Shown here piece by piece: positions 49,701-60,826 of a stretch of 64,000 nt of DNA. The stretch's first letter is position 1. The number at the start of each line of letters is the position of its first letter. The position numbers and the translations under genes are program-made. Under the pieces are notes generated by a model. The model was not told where the DNA came from and searched no databases. It saw only the letters and a program-made list of their open reading frames with translations. This DNA comes from Thelonectria olida. Its lineage: Eukaryota; Ascomycota; Sordariomycetes; Hypocreales; Nectriaceae. The stretch lies in NCBI GenBank assembly GCA_020736575.1, contig JAGPYM010000001.1:496001-560000 (forward strand), written 5' to 3'.

Positions 49701-50584
49701 AGTTCTTCTACCGTGCTCTGAAGCCCGGTGCTCGCCCTTGCTCGGCCCCCGAACATCCACGCATCATTGTGTCGCCCGCTGACTGTCGAAGCGTTGTCTT
49801 CAACTCAATCACCCAGGCAACCAAGATTTGGGTCAAGGGTCGTGAATTCAACATGAAGCGACTGCTCGGCGATGCCTATCCAGAGGACGTGTCGCGGTTC
49901 GAAGGTGGAGCTTTGGGTGTCTTCCGACTAGCTCCTCAAGACTACCATCGATTCCACATTCCAGTTGACGGTATTATGGGCAAGCCCAAGACGATCGAGG
50001 GCGAGTACTACACTGTCAACCCCATGGCTATCCGATCTGCACTAGACGTGTACGGCGAGAACGTCAGAGTCCTGGTGCCCATTGACAGTGAGCACCATGG
50101 CCGGGTCATGGTGATTTGCGTGGGAGCCATGATGGTGGGTAGCACAGTCATTACGCGTAATGAGGGCGACCGGGTGCAGCGAGCGGAGGAGCTTGGCTAC
50201 TTCAAGTTTGGCGGCAGCACGATCCTGTTGCTGTTTGAGCCCGGCAAGATGATGTTTGACGATGACCTCGCAGACAACGCCAGCGGGGCACTCGAGACTT
50301 TGGTAAGTGGTGATTGGAGTCTCATGCAGTTGGACTATGGCTAACCCGGGGTGCAGGTCCGAGTGGGTATGTCGATCGGTCACTCGCCTGATGAGCCGCA
50401 GTGGACCCCGGATATGCGCAAGCAGGACCAGGACGTGACGGATGCAGAGAAGCGGGATGCCAAGCGGCGAATCCAGGGCAACGTAGCTTTGCAGGACTCA
50501 CCAGACGGTAGTGGCGATGACCAGCCATTACACCGGCCGACAACGCAGCCCACAGTCAACACTATGGCGGCGTCGGCCATGTAG
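46791..50584 (+). CDS. PSD2: Psd2-type phosphatidylserine decarboxylase, C2-C2-EF hand-PSD
   Basis: Converts phosphatidylserine to phosphatidylethanolamine on Golgi/endosome membranes. Exons 46791-46955, 47170-47214, 47318-49496, 49551-50302 and 50357-50584 join in frame to 1122 residues. Seen: a Ser-rich start; C2 domain one (about 48-170) with VICWDKDRFGKDYMGE; an Asp/Glu run (about 230-250) then an Arg-rich patch; C2 domain two (about 283-400) with SFDMDPFVVTSLGRKTYRT; an EF hand (YDADESGKISRVE, near 529); a CPIC...HIATC zinc-binding-like motif (near 685); and a PSD domain with DYHRFHIPVDG and the FGGSTILLLFEPG site. Gly-Ser1019 is where the proenzyme should cut itself to form the pyruvoyl group. 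The C-terminal exon is an acidic/basic tail. The catalytic part looks intact. Confidence 0.96.
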
Positions 50585-51889
50585 AGACTCAACCGACTGA
50601 GCCTAAGCCTTTGTAGACGAAGTGGAAGACGAAGAACAAGATAAGGGCAACCCCTACCACGGGAGACGGTTAAAAAGGGTACAGTTAGACGACGCAAGGC
50701 GAGAGAAGAGTATTATTCATTTGGATTGAGCGATCAACTGCTCATGGTTGGATGGCTGGCAGTACATTGTTGGACGACGTCAATGAGGACAAAGACTAAG
50801 GAAACAAGAAACAAAGCCAAACAAGCGGCAAAGGGTGCAGCGGACTGATGACAGGTTTATGATTCAACACAAGACTGGACGTAGCGGGCGATTATGCATG
50901 TAGTTTGTGTTGTGTTGAGGGTACAAAGCGGGAGCAAAGCAACAGCTTAAGGAAGGGAGAGGGGAACAAGCAATGCAAAACTCTTGATGTTTTTCTGGTT
51001 CTGTTCAAGTGTGGTATATTCTGCGTCATTAGGCTATCATGGTTATGCTTGTGATGGAGTCCCAACTGGAGCATCACTCACTCATCCGACTGTCTTGGCA
51101 GACGGGCCGTAGAATACGCAACGGGGAAGGATCGGGTCTGCTTGCCGATGGGTGAGGACGGGTCGTGCCGTCGGATGAGCAGCAGAGCGTATTTGTTAGT
51201 GAATACGTACAAACGCATCCGAGAGTCGTCGCATCCGACGGGGGAAATACGGATACGGGTTGAGCAAGCATCGGCGGGAGTAACCCAATTTCTTTGGGGG
51301 TTTGGTCCGTGAGAGTGAGAGAATGGTGATTCTCTTGTGCGTTATCCGATTGCAGCTTCCGAGAAGGGTTCTTTCTCTTTCTTTCCAAGAGCTCCAAGAC
51401 TTGGTTGACTTACAGATGGCTTAGGCTTTGCTGACTTGGGGCACTTGGCCCCTTTCAAGCGCGATAGATCCGATGCCGACTTTCGTATATCCGGCTTGTA
51501 GAGGAGAGGGCCGCGAATTCACCTTTGTCAATATTCGTACGCAGTGGCCAAGGACGTTCCATAGGACAAGGGGCAGACAGACGAACTGAAAGATTCATCC
51601 CGCCAGCACCAGCCACGCACGCTCTGTACAACGATTGCATGCCCATCCCGCAGAATCTCGGCGGGCCCCGATCCCACGCGCCCACGCCTCCCAATCTCCA
51701 TGGGCAGATGGTCACGCCACATTTTCTGACAGGTTTGATTTCTTTCTTGGTCGGGTGGGGAAAGACGTGCCGAATGTAGATGCCCGAACAGAGATTAAAC
51801 AGAACAAGAGAAAATTATGGGACGAGAGTGCCCCAAGTACCGGATTGATGAGATGAAAATTTGTGTCTTTGTTTTCGAATCTCGGGTAT
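50585..51889. other. PSD2 3' region, no gene seen
   Basis: PSD2 3' UTR and spacer. Open frames are short and unsupported. Confidence 0.4.
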
Positions 51890-52090
51890 CTAGATAATAC
51901 TTCCCAACAGAAAAAAAATAATAATAATAAAGAGTAGGAACGGCTCAACAACAATACGAATAACAGCGTAAAAAAGAAGAACAAAGCCATAACTAGACCC
52001 CAGTTCGCGCCGAGCCCAATACCGGCGTAATGCTCGCAGATCAAGCCCAGACCGACGGTAAGACTCCGTCGACTTCTTGGACGAGGCCAT
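51890..52090 (-). CDS. Possible tail-anchored small membrane protein (weak)
   Basis: I do not recognise it. An ATG in an excellent context (ATCAACATGGCC) opens 66 residues: a basic Ser/Arg-rich start (MASSKKSTESYRRSG...), then two hydrophobic stretches, the second an Ile/Phe-only block at the very C-terminus as in tail-anchored proteins. The hydrophobic end is coded by a T-rich run (TTATTATTATTTTTTTTC), which would look hydrophobic by chance in more than one frame, and indeed a second frame is hydrophobic too. So this may be an artefact of base composition. Confidence 0.22.
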   Translation of the reverse strand: MASSKKSTESYRRSGLDLRALRRYWARRELGSSYGFVLLFYAVIRIVVEPFLLFIIIIFFLLGSII

Positions 52091-52590
52091 GTTGATTCCA
52101 ATGTGGGGCATGCATCCGCCCCGATGGCCTTATGCCACTTCACCTTCGAATGCCGTGATGGAGTTTCGGGTGTCGAGTTTCACCTAGGGCCCGTTTCCTT
52201 GGTCAAACGTCGTTATCTCTTGTGTGTGTGTGTGGTGGCTGGACCCAAATGGTCTGGAACCTGGAGAATTCTGTTTTGCTTTGTTCTGCCGTGTCCTCCA
52301 TGTAATTCCGTTTCGGTTGATCTTCATTGGTTGAAGTTGAGGTTGTTAGTTGTTGTCGTGTTGAGGAGCCGCATCATGAATTGCATCCTCACAGAGGTAG
52401 TAAAATTCAAAGTGATAGGAAGCATCAAGGAGAAGGCCCCCAAAGCCCAGATAATGCGTGTTCAGAAAAATCAAGTGCGCCGAGGCCATTCCGGTCCCAC
52501 TTTTGCCAAATTGCCTTGTAGTTGTCGTTTCTCGTGTGTGTTCTCTTTGCATTACGCACGTCTCGTCACCTGGGTGCAAGCAATTCTCAC
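52091..52590. other. Spacer between the two possible small minus-strand genes
   Basis: Non-coding as far as I can see. A short (TG)n run lies near 52220-52233. A minus-strand frame at 52346-52486 opens MASAHLIFLNTHYLGF but has no promoter or splice support; it could be a lost exon of the neighbour. Confidence 0.35.
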
Positions 52591-52809
52591 TTAACGACGA
52601 CCACTCGCGTTCCAATCATCCGAAGCCGTCGAGGAGCGTCGTTCTGAGCGCTGAGCGGGGGGAGAGGGAGAGCGGGAGAACGATCGCATGAAAGAGGGTG
52701 AGGGCGGGGAGTTGGATTGCGTGGGCTCGGGAGAAGGTTGTCGGATCTGGCGCCAAGAAGCAGAGATTTGCTTGCAAAGATGGGCAGACATAGTGTATGT
52801 AGGCGACAT
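52591..52809 (-). CDS. Small Ser/Pro/Arg-rich protein, function unknown
   Basis: I do not recognise this product of 72 residues. It starts MSPTYTMSAHLCKQISASW and is rich in Ser, Pro and Arg afterwards, with SP pairs (PSPSF, RSPSPPAQR) that would suit proline-directed kinases; it is probably disordered after residue 22. Support for a gene is good upstream: TATATA on the minus strand at 52957-52962, and a CAACTCAACACTGTCAACATG leader with A at -3. No intron is needed. It stands alone in a 5-kb gap between the PSD2 and DUF6536 genes. Alternative: the first exon of a longer spliced gene whose later exons I cannot pin down. Confidence 0.42.
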   Translation of the reverse strand: MSPTYTMSAHLCKQISASWRQIRQPSPEPTQSNSPPSPSFMRSFSRSPSPPAQRSERRSSTASDDWNASGRR

Positions 52810-52956
52810 GTTGACAGTGTTGAGTTGTGAGGTGTGTATGTGTTGAGGTCGACGAGGTGTCTAAGTGGTCGAAGCGACGGTGATAGTATAGACGGTCTTA
52901 GTTTCTAGTGTCGAGTTTCCAGATGCAGAGCTTCTCAGTGGGATGGAGACAGCAAG

Positions 52957-52962
52957 TATATA
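52957..52962 (-). promoter_or_regulatory. Candidate TATA box of the small gene at 52591-52809
   Basis: TATATA lies about 148 nt before the ATG at 52809, a usual distance for a fungal TATA-type promoter, and leads into a CA-rich leader. Confidence 0.4.
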
Positions 52963-55762
52963 TCGTTCAAGGTATGACGAAAATGAGACAATGGTAGAAT
53001 GTGTGTAGTTCAGCTCAGGAGAAGGAAGTGCTCAGGAGTGGGAGGGCGCCGGTTGGTATTTATTCCAGGCGCAAGCTCTCACACGCCTTCACCACCACAA
53101 GGCAACTTTAGCTGGGGACGCCGAAGGACACCAACCAAAGGGGTGCCTGAGCCCCAAACGTAAGTGCGTTGCTGAAAAGGGAAACGCCTCCAGCAGATGG
53201 GGGATGGGGATGGATCCCATCGACTCACAGTGCTGTAACTTGGCCATCCATGATCCAGAGTGCTCCGTAGTCGTCCGTACCTACGTACAGACATTCCGTC
53301 GGCTGCTGTCATTGTCCAAACAGCCCCAACGTTTGGTACCCTGGTCTGCACATTGTTTAGGTAGCTGGCGCTGGTCTCCGCTGCGCCTGTGGCCTGCCTA
53401 CGGTCTGACACAGTGGCGGGGTGTAACTTTCCACAGGAGCCCGCTGATGAGTGCCGAACCCAGCTGAGCTCAGGCAGTCCAGCTCTCTCTCGGCCGTTTC
53501 CCCTCTCCCAGCCAAAACCACCCAAAGCCAGTTGCTCGTCGAGTCAATCGTCACGGGTTGGATTGAGAAGGAGGGGGCTCCACCACTCATTCGGTCCAGT
53601 CATGGAGCTCCTCCCGTGCCGTCCCACAGGACGAGTCTGCTCCGCTTGGGCTCCCAGCAAGTCAAAAGTCAGATCCAGAGCGGTAACCTCCCACTCCGAC
53701 AACAGCCCAGAGTCGTATGTCACGGCCCGCCCAGTAACAGGCCGGCATCGCACCTTTCATCTGCACAACTGTACCTCCCCAGCCCTAGAAAGCTGTCCCA
53801 AAAGAACCCGAGGGGAGCTGCCGATGCGAGCATCCAGGTGGCATGGGGGTGCGCCAAAACGGAGGGGACTGTGCCCTTCAGGGTCTGTTTCCCTTGCCGT
53901 CAAGAACCAATCCTCAAGTCTCAATTGTAAGAACCGGCAGACGGTCAGCAGGTGTGGCGGTGCGAAATCGTATGACTTGGGCCAGGCTGTTCGGCAGGTT
54001 GGACAGGGCCTGTTTGCCTTGCGTCGATGTGCCCTGTGGCGCATGGGAAGGCATGGGGGTCACCGTCCATCAATGTGGGAGTGACAGCGAGCCCACCATT
54101 CCATTGCTTTTCCATCGTGACAGAAATCTCCGTAATCGTGTCTTGAGCTTCGGTGGGTCGGTTCGGCTCGGGCGCTTTCACTCAACAGTCAGAGGGAGTT
54201 GAAGTCACACCGTCCTGCTGTACCGAAGCGGAGCGGATTATGCAAAAACCCCTGGCCGACGTGATCAAGTTGGCATAGAGGCTTGGATCGTCCCAGAGAT
54301 TGAGTGAAGATGGGGCGTCCGGCGTGGGGTGTCTTTGTTGGTTGGGTGTTGGCGCTGTCCACGATCGTGGCCACATGCCTCTATCGTGCTGTGCTTCATC
54401 GACCGCCGAGAAGCAGTGCCTGACGCGCGCGGTCCCCTTCCTGTTCCTGGCGTCTTTGGCCGATCCTTCATGCTGCAGAGATGCGACGATGAGGTGCTCG
54501 GGTGCTCTAGGCGCCCAAGCTGTGATGTTGGAGACCCTGATCTGGACACTTTGAGGGACTTGGCAGCGTGGGGAAATATTCCCATCACTCATCAGTCGTG
54601 CGTTTGGTGACGCCATCTGCGAGTCTCGGGCGGGCTTTCGTCGTTTGACTTGGATCGATCATCACTCGATCCCAAAGCCACTACAAGTCACTTGGAAGTT
54701 GGGCGTCTTTGACAAGGCACTTGCAGGGGACATGTTTGCAAAGTTACCGAGGAGGCCAAGGTGATAAGGATTCTACGTGGCTTCTGGGAGGAAACTGCAG
54801 GCATCATAGGCGCCTTCCATCTTTATTCGCACGATGAGATGGAGAGAAGGAAAGAGCGAATGAATACCTTCCCTTCCAGGTCAATCGTGGCTAGTGCTCA
54901 CTCCAGCCACGGCTGAAACCATTTGCTTCGGGCGGAGCCTAGCCATGCCCCAAAATAGACCTTCTCGAAGAGTCGGCGGCTCTAGCTTCATCTAGAACAA
55001 CAGCTTCAGCCCAGCTCAGCTCAGCTCCAGCAACACTGTGGAACGAAGGACATGATTCATCCTTCGTAGCTATTGCCTCGTGACTCATTCAGTCAAATGT
55101 TTGACCAATTCAAGTTCTCCTTTGTACTCTCTGCTCGTTGCCTTGACGAGGCTTGGGTATCCCTTGTCAGACACTCGCCGAAGTCACTTCTGTCCCTCAA
55201 GGTGCGAGACCATTGTAATACGAAATGTCGTCAACTGCCCGGCAGGAACCTTGATGGTAAGTAATTCAAGACTCAATGCTTCTAACTGACATCATTAAAT
55301 TCAACAACTCATGAGGTCTTGATTACCCATCATTGTCAATGCCCTATTTCTATTCGTGCGTTGAAGCCATACGTTACTCGTGTCACGTCTTCACCAAGTC
55401 CAGGCCTCTAGACGAATGTTCTCAGAGCACTTCATACATGTCACGAAGACTCGCTTTCACAAACCAAAGCACCGCCAGGAAATTCCATGTAGGTATTGTT
55501 TTTGTCATTTTTTTAAAACTTTTATCAGTCATTGTTGCTCTCCCTGGAGAGCCCGGGTATATAAAAGATGCCATATAAAATCCAAAATCCGCAGGACAAA
55601 AACACCTGAAGTTCCCAGCCCCCTCATTCGCAGGAGGCGTAACTAGTAAAGAATCCATTATCCCATGATCATCTTTTGAAAAAACACCAAAATCTATGCT
55701 TGCCCTCGCTCCTGTCTATATAGTGCTCTTAAAACATAGTAAACTATTCGGGGGGCTTTCTT
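52963..55762. other. 2.8-kb gene-free stretch before the DUF6536-like gene
   Basis: GC-rich, with many overlapping open frames on both strands between 53.1 and 54.6 kb (up to 231 codons), none with a domain or intron. An (AGCTC)n microsatellite lies at 55012-55027. The right end (55.0-55.7 kb) is AT-richer and probably the 3' UTR of the minus-strand gene. Confidence 0.4.
55012..55027. repeat. Short (AGCTC) microsatellite
   Basis: CAGCTCAGCTCAGCTC is three tandem AGCTC-type units in non-coding sequence. Palindromic AGCT units make it self-complementary. Confidence 0.85.
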
Positions 55763-58339
55763 TTAAGCGTACGATCTCCCCACGATAATGTCCCCCACAG
55801 GCCGCGACGAAAAGGTCGCGTGGCCGGGGTTCATCCCTACGCCATCGCGCACGACTCCCCATCGCACCGCCAAGGCCTCCACTCCGTCTTCGCGGGGCTC
55901 CCTGTGGCAACGTGAGCTGAGCACAGCCGAACAGGACCCGCCCTGAAGTGTGAGCGGGTTGCCCGCAGGCTTCCCATCGTCCACAGCGCCTCGACGGTCT
56001 GCATGGCGGAGGGAGAGACCCAGAATGAAGAGGCCGAGGATGACAAGGAGGATAACGAGGAGTAGCAGAGGCAGGGGGCTGAAGCCGATGCCCGAGAACT
56101 TGCTCCCGTCGTCGCGGTTGAGAGCCACGAGGAACACACCCTGGCTCAGCAGGAATGCCATGCCGGCAAAGAGGAAGAACATGAACCAGGACAAGGGCCT
56201 TGGGAGGGTAAGGTACAGAGACGTAGTCTGCGCGCCGATAGGTCGACCGGACGAAATTCGCAAGGGGATAAGGCGGCCGGGCGCGACAAACATGGACATC
56301 TCGTGCGAAAGGAAGAAGACGCTCAGCAAGGCATTGGTTGACAGGTACAGCACGCCGAGAAGGACGTGAGGCATGGCAGCGACAATAGCCAGGCCCACGC
56401 GAGGCCCGTTGGGAAGCGCAGACACGAGCGTTGCATTGCTGAACGAAGAAAAAGCGGCCTTGGGGTTCGCCTTGATCGCGAGCGCGAGAGCACCTGCTGC
56501 GAGACCCAAGGGAGTAATCCAAGTAAGAAGCCACACGGCCCATCGCACGAGGGACGGTGTGGAAATCCAGCGGCAAGACTGCGTAACCCAGAACTTGGCC
56601 TCACGCTGGCCCCAGGAGCCCTTCTCAACCTCGGCCTTGGTCATGAGACACGACTCCTGGGTAGTCGGATCGGGATCCTCGAGGAACGAAGCTAGGGAGT
56701 CGCCGAGGGTGACGAGAGGGTGATAATCGCGACGGGTGCTGGCAAGAAGGAGGACGACAGCGAGGGCAAGGAGGAAGAGCAGGTTAACAAAGGTCATGAC
56801 GCCTAGGAGAGGACCACTCAGAGCAAGCGACGAAGACGCATCGTCGTCTCCAACAGGGTTCCCGAGGCAGTGATTGATAGAATCAGTCTTCTTGTCAAGG
56901 CTCTTGAGGAAAGCGTCGAGCAGGGTTCCAGGCTCGGCCGTGTCGATCTCAAGCGAGTTCGAGCCAGACTTTGAGATGAGGAGCACGCCATCGTACTCGG
57001 TCTGGAAGCGGTCATTAAAGGTGGTAATGCATTCAGCGATGGTGAGCTTGACAAGGTCCTCGGCTTTGGCCTTGGATTGCAGGTTGGTGAGGTCGGAGCG
57101 AGACATGCCGTTCAGATCGACGTTGGCACTGACGGTGCTGGAGCTGACGAAGGATGTCGAGACAAAGGCCATATTAACAGCGGGAGCCGATGTGGTGGTG
57201 AAGATTAAGGAATTATAGCTGGGAAATGGGGTTAGTACGTGAATCAGAACAGAACCACGGTCAATCTTTTGGACTAACATTATTTGCGAAGTGAAGGCGA
57301 GCATAATGAGCGTCGCCGACAGAATCGCCCTGGCAGGTGAAATGAGACGCAGGTTTCGCAACGATGGGATTCCAATGTCGAGCCACTTGAACCTCTCGTG
57401 GGCAGAGTCCACCTCGGGGCGCGTCGGGCTGCTGAGGATCTGGAAGATGTAGTTGGTGCCCGCGATGAGCACAATGGCAAACACGTTGACCACGGCGTGG
57501 ACGCCCCAGTTGGCGCCCTGCACCTTGCGCTCGCTGCCCTCCAGAATGGTCGAGGCTCCGGCCGAGATGTTACCCCTGGCACCCGCAAGGCCGACACAGA
57601 CGATGGTAATGACGAAGACGAAGAACGCCAGCAAGACGTTGAGAGTCACGCCGCCTCTCCACCCAGACGTCAATCTCTTGGCCGCGTTGGGCTCTCCCTG
57701 ATCCCTCAGCATCTTCTCCATCTCGGCTCGCGGCGTGCCGGCCCTAGAACCGCTGTGATAGTCCCCAGGTCCAGGAGACTCGCAAGAACAATGGTGATGG
57801 GGAAAGTTGGCCGTGTCTGGGCTCTCGGGGATAGCCATGCCTCGCTTCCTGGCCAGGGACTCTGGCGTCTCGCCGCGCAGGAAGTGCACGACGTAGTCGG
57901 GGATGATGTCGCTGCCAAGGACGCTGGAGACGGAGCGGCTGATGCTGCCGGCAGCTCTCCTAGGGAATGAGCCGCTTCGCGAGTGCTGAAAGGAGCCGCT
58001 GCGGGAGTGCGGGAGGGAGGGCTGGTAGCGGAAGGAAGATCGGGAGTTGTTGAAGCTGTGAAAGGGCCATCTGGTCGTCTGTCGTCCGGACGAGTTTGTG
58101 AAGCCACGAGTCCTGGGGCGTGATCCTGAATTTGAGGCTGAAGCGGAAGCTGAAGGTGGTACAGGTGGGTTTCCGGGTTCCTCATCGATGCTATATCTTT
58201 GAATAAGCAAGTGCCGTCCTCTCATGCTGGGGTCTTGAGTGGTGTTTTACCTCTCGATAGTCCTTCCCACACTTTGCTTTCTGTCCCAGGCATTACGGAA
58301 GGCCGACGGAGGCGGGGGAGGAGGAAAGGATCCTTCCAT
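55763..58339 (-). CDS. Multi-pass membrane protein, DUF6536-like family
   Basis: Function unknown; the family is confined to fungi as far as I know. Exons on the minus strand 58339-58251, 58196-57279 and 57218-55763 join in frame to 820 residues. Seen: a long Ser/Arg/Pro-rich cytosolic N-terminus (about 1-205) with HSRSGSFQHSRSGSF repeats; then WRGGVTLNVLLAFFVFVITIVCVG (first helix), a second pair near HAVVNVFAIVLIAGTNYIFQ and ILSATLIMLAFTSQI, a large soluble loop, and three to four further helices, ending in a soluble tail. The start MEGSFPPPPPPS comes from exon 1, joined through GTAAAA and CAAAG. The second intron (57219-57278, GTTAGT, TACTAAC, CCCAG) is 60 nt and free of stops, so retention would give a 20-residue longer product. 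The family name is from memory and moderate. Confidence 0.85.
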
Positions 58340-60826
58340 GGTGACTCTCTAGAATTTTGTAGAGCGGCGGACAGTAGATGTAAGGCAAGAAGAAGAGGAA
58401 GAGGGAGGAGGAAGAGAAAGGTATTGGAGCCAACTGGCAGCACTGCCTCGCCAACAAGGCGAGAAGAAGGGTAAGGGTAGGGGTGAGATGAGAAACCAGT
58501 TGTCACTACGAATGGGGGAAAGGCATGAATGGATAAATGAGCGAATGGATGAACGAGAGACTTTTGCGAATGGAAAGGAATACGGCTTCTGCAAGAAGCA
58601 CACACGCGACCAGGCTTGTTTTAGAACAGCAACAAGGGGAACGAATGGAAGAAGATAAGAAGAGGTCAAACGAAGGGAAACAGTCAGTAGGTAGAGAGAA
58701 GAGCACGTAGTAGTAGAAGAGAAGGAGAAGAAGAAAAGCCAGACAAAAGACGACTCCAAGCGTCGTCGCATTCTTTCCAGGAACATCGGCAATCCCAATG
58801 TCTTGGGGCCTTGATCCTGGTTTGCTTTTTAGTTGTCTGAGGAAGCAACTTGGGCGTGTCCCGCATGAAGTCGAGCGCCCACTTGCAAGTGCGCGACCAA
58901 TGACGACGGATGCGGAGGGCGGATGTGCCGTTGATAAAGTGGGTGCGTGACTGTGCTTTTCTTCTGGCCCCTGTTTCGAGATCAGCGCAGGTTGCATGGG
59001 AGATGCCCAAGCATGCATGGGTGCGACCGAGTGTGGGAAATGATGGGAGGAGGACGAGGAGGAGCCTCTCTGCCTGAGGATGGGAGGCATAAATTTAAGA
59101 CATCGCCATGATTGATTGATTAGTGGACGGGCGCTAAACGAGGAAACCGCATCTAATTCTTCATTCACAGGCCTTGCAACTATCGTCACCTCACCGGGCA
59201 GATCACGACATTGTTGTGAAGAGGAAACAAAAAGAAGAAGAAAAAAAACCGCAGACAACTATCCTTGTCATATAATACATACCTGATATCCCACCTCAGG
59301 CCTGGACCGCCTTTGACACGCCTGCCCAAAAAGCCCATCGTCAACGAGGCGGGGTGGATGGAAAGCCAGAGAACGAAAAGAAACCAAAGAGAGAGAGAAA
59401 AAAACACACTCTGCAGTGCCAGCTCATCAATACCACCTCTTTAACCGCCCAGCCTCACTGTTAGACGGTGAGAGCGTGTGAAGTGTTCGTCGTGTTGGAG
59501 GATGAACGGGGCCCGACGCGTCTCATCAACGCCAACGCATGCGAAGAAGAAAATGGCATGCTCCCATCCCATCCCATCCCATCCGAACGCGAGGTTGAGC
59601 TCGGCGCAAAGCAAGGCAAGGCAGGGCAGGGCAAGGGAAATCATCCCCATGCTACCCTCCATCATCCATCTCACAGGAAGAAGGACGACACCAGACGAAG
59701 CGAGGCAGTGCAGCGTAGATCACAAGTCCCAACAGAGGAACAAGGGCGTTTCACCATGGGATGACTGTGTTCAGCCCTGTGACCTATTCGTCGAGACGTC
59801 CGACCAACCAAAATAGCAAAGCAAAGGCTTTGGGCAATCAATCAGTCACCAGCAAGCAACCACTTGCTCACCAGCAACTCATCAACCCCTCCACGTTCCT
59901 GAATCGGGAGACTCTCCAAGACCCTTGAGCCTCGATACCCCAAAACAAGCCTAGCGCCCCGTCGCAGGTGAGGCTTCAATGTGTGATTGAGACTGGGACT
60001 CACGAGGTAACAAGGCCCCCCGGTTAATTAAGGGCCATGGGCTAAAACATCGTCTCTTTGCTCTTCAGCTCCTCAGGTCCCCTCAGTTGTCTCCTTCTTG
60101 AACTCATTGGAAGACTTGACTGGCTGACCCTCTGAGGTCATCTTTCAAAAGAAACAAGACGCGAAACGAATAAAACATATAAAGGATACCTACATCACAC
60201 ATGATCCCCCAACATCGTCCAGAACATCATGGACACTCAACATCACCAACTTGCCTGACTAAACTACCCAGCAATTCAGACACGAGAATGACCAGGGACA
60301 TCGCCGAGACTGCTCCCCTCATCTATTCCACACCTCTCACTCCACTCGCCCATCGATTCATACCACTGGAAATATATCGCTTGCAGCTCCTCCTCGTCCT
60401 CCGTCACTGGACACGACACGACAAAAATAGCATCAATGACACAACTAGTGAAATAGTGCACTGTAGTTATCAATTCCAGCCATCCATCTTTATACAGTAA
60501 TTATTCCTCAGCCCTCAGTCCTCCAGCTCCTCCGTTAGAAAAAGGTCTAGTCGTTGCTAAATCGGCTCTTTCTGTTCGTTGCCCCTGGTCCCCGTTGCCC
60601 ATTGAACAGAGTAGCCATGGAATTTCAATTCAACTCCCTCCGTAAAAAAGAATATCATGTAACGAGCGCCGCGGCTATGCTAATGTAAAGGTCCCTTTTC
60701 ACACAAAACCAACCAATCCTTTTCGGTGGTGTGAATAATAGCAACGCCATAGATACACTGCTAATCTCTGTTCTGTTCTCTTCGTCCTCCTCTTCAAACA
60801 CCTTTCCTCGGGTGATCTCCTCCCCT
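58340..60826. other. Intergenic between DUF6536-like and Mhp1-like genes
   Basis: Promoter and leader of the DUF6536-like gene (right of 58339, minus strand) and the 3' region of the Mhp1-like gene. Microsatellite-like (ATCCC)4 lies at 59563-59584 and GGCAAGGCA repeats at 59610-59632. A 250-codon minus-strand frame (58506-59258) has no ATG-supported gene structure and reads low in complexity. No gene is called. Confidence 0.45.
59563..59584. repeat. Short (ATCCC) microsatellite
   Basis: Four tandem CCCAT/ATCCC units in non-coding sequence, followed by a GGCAAGG-type purine run on the same strand. Confidence 0.85.

Noticed and set aside
53079..54616. Several long overlapping frames on both strands (up to 231 codons)
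   Set aside because: Open in many frames at once, as expected for GC-rich non-coding DNA.
58506..59258. 250-codon minus-strand frame upstream of the DUF6536-like gene
   Set aside because: Low complexity, overlaps the likely leader of that gene, no domain.
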